In this document: one piece after another, positions 60,257 to 64,000 of the stretch
How the letters are laid out: each line of letters starts with the position of its first letter
Numbering within the stretch: the first letter of the stretch is position 1
Origin: RGIG4576 sp045656705
GTDB lineage: Bacteria > Bacteroidota > Bacteroidia > Bacteroidales > Muribaculaceae
Reading direction: 5' to 3'
DNA: 64,000 bases
Assembly: GCA_045656705.1 (NCBI GenBank)
Contig: JAZORR010000036.1
Location: forward strand, 1 to 64,000
Notes under the pieces: generated by a model
Told to the model about the DNA's origin: nothing
What the model saw: the letters and a program-made list of their open reading frames with translations, nothing else
The model's database searches: none
Program-made: the position numbers and the translations under genes

Positions 60257-62485
60257 ATGGAAAATAATACCGATAAATATATTAGCGAGGTGTATCCTGT
60301 GGTGGGTATGCAGTGTGCTGCTTGCTCGGCTCGCATCGAGAAGGTGCTTGGCCGTCAGCAGGGAGTGGAGGCGTGTGCAGTGAATTTGGCTGCGTGCAAT
60401 CTGTCGGTTACTTTCAATCCCGAAGTCACTTCTGCCGACCGACTTGCCGAGGTGGTGGCGAATATGGGTTTCCAACTTGTGACAAAAGGTGGCGAAAGTG
60501 CCACAGCCGAGCTGGAAGAGCGTGAGCGAGAACGTTACAAGCAGATGAAACGCAATGTGCTGTGGTCGGCTATGTTATCACTTCCTATAATGGTGCTTTC
60601 GATGTTTTTCATGTCGATGCCATATTCCGATGTGATAATGGCTGTGCTTGCCACACCTGTGGTGTTTTATTTCGGACGAGGCTACTTCGTTAATGCATGG
60701 AAGCAACTCAAGCAAGGTTCGGCTAATATGGACACACTTGTGTCGTTGAGCGTGGGTGTTTCCTATCTGTTCAGCCTTTTCAATATGATTTACCCCGAAT
60801 TTTGGGAAAGTCGTGGAGTTGTGCCACATGTATATTTCGAGGCATCTGCTATGATTGTAGTGTTTATTATGCTGGGTAAGATGCTCGAAGAGCGTGCCAA
60901 AGGTAATACTTCCGTTGCCATAAAGAAACTTATGGGGCTTGCCCCAAAAACGGCTATGGTGGTGACCGAGAGTGGCGATCTGCGTGAAACACTTATCGAT
61001 TACATAAAGGTGGACGATGCTATCGCCGTGCGTCCAGGTGAGAAAGTGCCAGTGGATGGTGTAGTAGTGGATGGTGCTTCGTTTGTTGACGAGAGTATGC
61101 TCAGTGGCGAACCTATCCCTATGGAGAAGGTCGAAGGTGCAGAAGTCTTTGCTGGCACAATCAATCAGAAAGGCTCTTTCAGAATGCGTGCCACAAAGGT
61201 GGGGAAGGCTACGATGCTCGCCTCTATTATCAAGATGGTGCAAGATGCACAAGGCAGCAAAGCTCCGATTCAGCGAATAGTGGATAAGGTGGCGAGTGTG
61301 TTTGTGCCTGTGATAGTATCTGTGGCATTGATTTCGCTTATAGTGTGGAGCATATTTGGTGGCGATGAGGGCGTGGTGCATGGAGTGCTTGCCTTTGTCA
61401 CTGTAGTGATTATAGCCTGCCCGTGTGCGCTCGGATTGGCTACGCCTACAGCAATAATGGTGGGAGTGGGACGAGGAGCCGAGAAGGGGATACTCATAAA
61501 AGATGCCAAAAGCATAGAGATTGCCAAAAAGATAGATGTGGTGGTGCTTGATAAGACAGGAACCATCACCGAAGGCCGTCCTGAAGTGGCTGATGTGGTA
61601 TTTGGTGAAGGAGTAGATGTGGACAAGTGTGCCGATGTGCTGTATTCGCTTGAAATGCAATCGGAGCATCCGCTTGCCGAAGCTATTGTGCGACATTTCA
61701 AGGAAATAGATGCTCAATCGCTCCCTGTGACTGATTTTGATGCCATAGTGGGAGGTGGTGTGAAAGGCGTGGTGGATGGTAACATTTATTTTGTGGGAAA
61801 TGCTAAATACCTGAAGCATCAAGGTGTGAAAATGGAGACAGACTTGGAGGTGCGTGCCAACGAACTCGAAGAAGAGGCGAAAACTGTGGTTTGGCTTGCC
61901 GACGAGCATCGTTCGCTCTTACTCATTGCAATCGTGGATAAAGTGAAATCCTCTTCGGCCGATGCCGTGAGCCGATTGCAAGAGATGGGAATAGATGTGT
62001 ATATGCTCACTGGCGACAATCGAGTCACAGCCGAGGCAGTAGCCCATCAGGTGGGAATCACTCATTTCGAGGCACAGGTGTTGCCTCATCAGAAGGCAGA
62101 GTTTGTGAAAACTTTGCAAAGTCAAGGCCGATGCGTGGCTATGGTGGGCGATGGTATAAACGACAGTGCTGCTCTTGCACAATGTGATATGGGCATTGCT
62201 ATGGGTAAGGGTAGTGACATTGCTATCGATATAGCCAAAATGGCGATAGTGGGCAATGACTTGATGAAAATTCCCGAAGCCATCAATCTGTCGAAGCGTA
62301 TCGTTCGCACAATTCACCAAAATCTCTTTTGGGCGTTTATCTACAATCTTATAGGAGTGCCTGTGGCAGCGGGTGTGCTATATCCTGTGTGTGGTTTCTT
62401 GCTTAATCCTATGATAGCCAGTGCAGCTATGGCTATGAGTAGTGTGAGTGTGGTTACGAATAGCGTTTGTTCAGTTAGGAATTAG
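60257..62485 (+). CDS. copA: copper-translocating P-type ATPase
   Basis: A 742-residue P1B-type ATPase that exports Cu(I) from the cytoplasm. One N-terminal heavy-metal domain has GMQCAACSARIEKV. Eight membrane helices include the metal-binding ACPCALGLATPT. The phosphorylation motif is DKTGTITEGRP, the nucleotide domain has SEHPLAEAIV, and the hinge is MVGDGINDSAAL. The final helix MASAAMAMSSVSVVTNSV-like segment is present. The last residues, VCSVRN, are encoded by sequence running into a dispersed repeat (62480-62496) and differ from the TNSLRL-type tail I expect in relatives. The ATG at 60257 with GGTGGA upstream is chosen over the adjacent TTG at 60254. Confidence 0.93.
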   Translation: MENNTDKYISEVYPVVGMQCAACSARIEKVLGRQQGVEACAVNLAACNLSVTFNPEVTSADRLAEVVANMGFQLVTKGGESATAELEERERERYKQMKRNVLWSAMLSLPIMVLSMFFMSMPYSDVIMAVLATPVVFYFGRGYFVNAWKQLKQGSANMDTLVSLSVGVSYLFSLFNMIYPEFWESRGVVPHVYFEASAMIVVFIMLGKMLEERAKGNTSVAIKKLMGLAPKTAMVVTESGDLRETLIDYIKVDDAIAVRPGEKVPVDGVVVDGASFVDESMLSGEPIPMEKVEGAEVFAGTINQKGSFRMRATKVGKATMLASIIKMVQDAQGSKAPIQRIVDKVASVFVPVIVSVALISLIVWSIFGGDEGVVHGVLAFVTVVIIACPCALGLATPTAIMVGVGRGAEKGILIKDAKSIEIAKKIDVVVLDKTGTITEGRPEVADVVFGEGVDVDKCADVLYSLEMQSEHPLAEAIVRHFKEIDAQSLPVTDFDAIVGGGVKGVVDGNIYFVGNAKYLKHQGVKMETDLEVRANELEEEAKTVVWLADEHRSLLLIAIVDKVKSSSADAVSRLQEMGIDVYMLTGDNRVTAEAVAHQVGITHFEAQVLPHQKAEFVKTLQSQGRCVAMVGDGINDSAALAQCDMGIAMGKGSDIAIDIAKMAIVGNDLMKIPEAINLSKRIVRTIHQNLFWAFIYNLIGVPVAAGVLYPVCGFLLNPMIASAAMAMSSVSVVTNSVCSVRN

Positions 62486-62496
62486 GAGTGAGGAGT
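62480..62496. repeat. 17-bp repeat overlapping the copA stop
   Basis: AATTAGGAGTGAGGAGT, identical in inverted orientation to 9986-10002. Its TAG (62483-62485) is the copA stop codon. Confidence 0.65.
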
Positions 62497-62567
62497 TTTT
62501 GAATTGTTCTGTTTTTCGGATTTGTTATTCTAAAGGTCGTATATTTTTATAAAAAACATCCTACGAT

Positions 62568-62598
62568 TTTGCAGTTTCTTTTTTTTTTTTTTTCTTTG
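62568..62598 (+). promoter_or_regulatory. promoter with poly-T spacer before the DUF3575 gene
   Basis: TTTG (62568-62571) and TTTCTTTG (62591-62598; one mismatch to TATCTTTG) are 19 bases apart. A run of 15 T (62579-62593) fills the spacer and the start of the -7 box. Slippage in such a tract would change box spacing, as in phase-variable promoters. Confidence 0.45.
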
Positions 62599-62648
62599 TG
62601 TAGTTTTTTGGAAGACAATCACCATTAACTATCATTGAGGGGAAACCG

Positions 62649-62684
62649 ATGACTATAACAAAAACGAGAAACTGCCGCCTATGA
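62649..62684 (+). CDS. possible 11-residue leader peptide coupled to the DUF3575 gene
   Basis: ATG at 62649 reads MTITKTRNCRL and its TGA overlaps the ATG of the next gene (ATGA at 62681-62684). A good ribosome site (GAGGGGAAA, 62637-62645) lies 4 bases upstream, whereas the main gene lacks its own. It may act through translational coupling. Confidence 0.4.
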   Translation: MTITKTRNCRL

Positions 62685-63976
62685 GAAAGATATTGTATGT
62701 ATTTATATGTGCAATATTTTCGTTGTTCGCTTTGTCGCTATCGGCAAAGGAGCAAGTTGATTCGTGCAAGTCTGATACCTCTATCGTGACTCGTTCTAAG
62801 ATTTACTATCCTGTAAATAAGGTTACTATCTACGAGAATTATATGAACAACCCTAAGGAACTGGAGCTGATAAAGCGTTATCTCGCTACATCTCCTCGCA
62901 TAGATAGTATAACTATTCATTCTTATGCATCTCCTGAAGGACGATATAAGTTTAATAAATGGCTTGCCGAAGAGCGTGGTAAGACAGCAAAGCGTTATAT
63001 CCTTTCGTTAGTGCCAAAATATCGCAATTTCTCCGATACTATCATACGCATTTCGCCTACAGCCGAAAACTGGGCAGGTATGCGCGAAGAGGTAGAGAAA
63101 CTATATCATCGTGCCGACCGTGATGAGGTGCTTGCCATCATCGATATGAAGGGCATTAGCGATCCTCATAAGAAGAATAAACTGAAATTATTGGACGATG
63201 GTGCTTCATGGCGTTATATTCTGAAGCATATTATGCCACAATTGCGTTATGCTACTTGGATTTCGGTGTGGCAACAACCAGACAAACCTATTCCTACACC
63301 ACAAATCAAGAAATTGAGTCTTGATATGCCTGCACTAATGCCTCCAATGGATAGAGTGCCTTCATTCCCATTGCCGAAAAAGCCTGTGCAAGAGGATGTG
63401 AAGACTATTTTGGCGTTGAAGAGCAATTTGCTATATGATGCAGTGTCTTGGCTTAACTTTTCAATCGAAGTGCCATTTGCAGGCGATAAATTCTCGGCAT
63501 TGTATTATCATCAGTTCCCTTGGTGGACATGGGGACAAAGCGACAATGAATATTGTGTGCGTTTCCTAAGCATTGGTGGTGAAGGTAGATGGTGGTTTAA
63601 GCCTCAGCCTCGTCCTGCTACTGAGAAATTGAAAAAACGCGATCGCCTTGTAGGTCATTTCATCGGCATATATGGCGAATCGGGAAAATATGACTTCGAG
63701 CGTAAGAGAGACATCTGTTATCAAGGTGAATTTTGGAGTGCTGGCTTGAGTTATGGCTATTCTATGCCTATCTCTAAGCATTTGAATCTTGAACTATCAC
63801 TATCGGCAGGTTATGCATCGATAGCACACCGTGGTTACACACCATCGCCAGATTATTCGATCCTATGGCGTGACTACGACAAGATAGGACGCTGGCACTA
63901 CCTTGGTCTCACCAAGGCACAAGTGACGCTTGTGATACCTATCAGAATGAAGGTGAAGAAAGGAGGTGGGCAATGA
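62681..63976 (+). CDS. DUF3575 family protein, probable fimbrial-locus gene
   Basis: A 431-residue exported protein. After the signal peptide (MRKILYVFICAIFSLFALSL, ending SLSA) comes an OmpA-like region at about 40-175 (IDSITIHSYASPEGRYKFNK, ERGKTAKRYIL). The C-terminal DUF3575 barrel-like domain spans about 240-431 (LALKSNLLYDAVSWLNFSIE, FLSIGGEGRWWFKP, SAGLSYGYSMPIS). In Bacteroidales such proteins commonly start Mfa/Fim-type fimbria operons and are thought to help surface assembly. The next gene overlaps by 4 bases, and the poly-T promoter upstream suggests on/off expression. Confidence 0.82.
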   Translation: MRKILYVFICAIFSLFALSLSAKEQVDSCKSDTSIVTRSKIYYPVNKVTIYENYMNNPKELELIKRYLATSPRIDSITIHSYASPEGRYKFNKWLAEERGKTAKRYILSLVPKYRNFSDTIIRISPTAENWAGMREEVEKLYHRADRDEVLAIIDMKGISDPHKKNKLKLLDDGASWRYILKHIMPQLRYATWISVWQQPDKPIPTPQIKKLSLDMPALMPPMDRVPSFPLPKKPVQEDVKTILALKSNLLYDAVSWLNFSIEVPFAGDKFSALYYHQFPWWTWGQSDNEYCVRFLSIGGEGRWWFKPQPRPATEKLKKRDRLVGHFIGIYGESGKYDFERKRDICYQGEFWSAGLSYGYSMPISKHLNLELSLSAGYASIAHRGYTPSPDYSILWRDYDKIGRWHYLGLTKAQVTLVIPIRMKVKKGGGQ

Positions 63977-64000
63977 AGCGAGTGATGCCACTGCTGTGTT
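63973..64000 (+). CDS. start of a further gene, cut by the window edge
   Basis: ATGA at 63973 overlaps the stop of the DUF3575 gene, and an AGGAGG ribosome site (63960-63965) lies just upstream. The visible residues are MKRVMPLLC, the beginning of a signal peptide or lipoprotein leader. By analogy with fimbrial operons it could be a DUF3868 or fimbrillin-type protein, but nothing beyond the first nine residues can be seen. Confidence 0.6.

Noticed and set aside
60578..61909. A 443-codon frame antisense to copA
   Set aside because: His-rich low-quality composition, no recognisable domain, and complete overlap with a clear P-type ATPase.

Overview
This is chromosomal DNA of a member of the Bacteroidales. 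The evidence is the repeated TAnnTTTG (-7) and TTTG/TTG (-33) promoter boxes, a TonB-ExbB-ExbD-ExbD operon, type IX secretion (T9SS) cargo with C-terminal sorting domains, DUF3316 and DUF3575 proteins, and anaerobic 2-oxoacid:ferredoxin oxidoreductases. The T9SS cargo suggests a Prevotella-, Porphyromonas- or Muribaculaceae-like lineage. The family cannot be fixed from the sequence alone. I see no phage, insertion sequence or CRISPR array.

Layout. 1-135: 3' end of a 5S rRNA gene (end of an rrn operon) and its terminator. 213-5082 (minus): a frameshifted NADAR gene, an OPT oligopeptide transporter, an FKBP lipoprotein, and glyS interrupted by an in-frame TAA. 5266-9838 (plus): topoisomerase IV subunit A, a DUF3316 protein and an S41 peptidase lipoprotein. 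10013-10361: an orphan promoter and tRNA-Leu(UAG). 10422-20466: a glycerol-3-phosphate locus, with a divergent DeoR-type regulator, glpA-glpB-glpC, glpT, a HAD phosphatase, a porin and a secreted propeller-like protein. 20701-29416: a DUF2461 gene, a four-gene 2-oxoacid:ferredoxin oxidoreductase operon, a DEAD-box helicase and nifJ. 29602-41242: a dihydrouridine synthase, two tandem giant T9SS adhesin-like proteins and a divergent M6 metalloprotease. 41373-45106: a PH-domain protein and the exbB-exbD-exbD-tonB operon. 45433-56039: patatin phospholipase, serB, a cysteine-less thioredoxin-like protein, an M23/LysM peptidase, ndk, recG, ispD, lpxH and sufT. 56207-62485: two PorT-like barrels, priA and copA. 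62568-64000: the first gene of what looks like a Mfa/Fim-type fimbrial operon, cut by the window edge.

How the parts work together. The glp block forms a complete route: an outer-membrane pore, an inner-membrane antiporter, a membrane-associated flavin/Fe-S dehydrogenase, and a possible phosphatase. The two ferredoxin oxidoreductases supply acetyl-CoA/succinyl-CoA chemistry and reduced ferredoxin in an anaerobe. The Exb/Ton operon energises outer-membrane transport.

The most notable observations are these. (1) A single nonsense codon interrupts glyS, an essential gene. (2) Three promoters share a 19-bp palindrome (TTATCCTTTTTAAGGAAAC or close) centred near -42. (3) A 15-T tract lies exactly between the -33 and -7 boxes in front of the fimbria-type gene, suggesting a slippage-controlled promoter. 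(4) A 17-bp intergenic repeat forms the last codons of copA. (5) The glp operon carries its own porin and an unknown secreted propeller-like protein. All family assignments come from reading the translated sequences; no database search was run.
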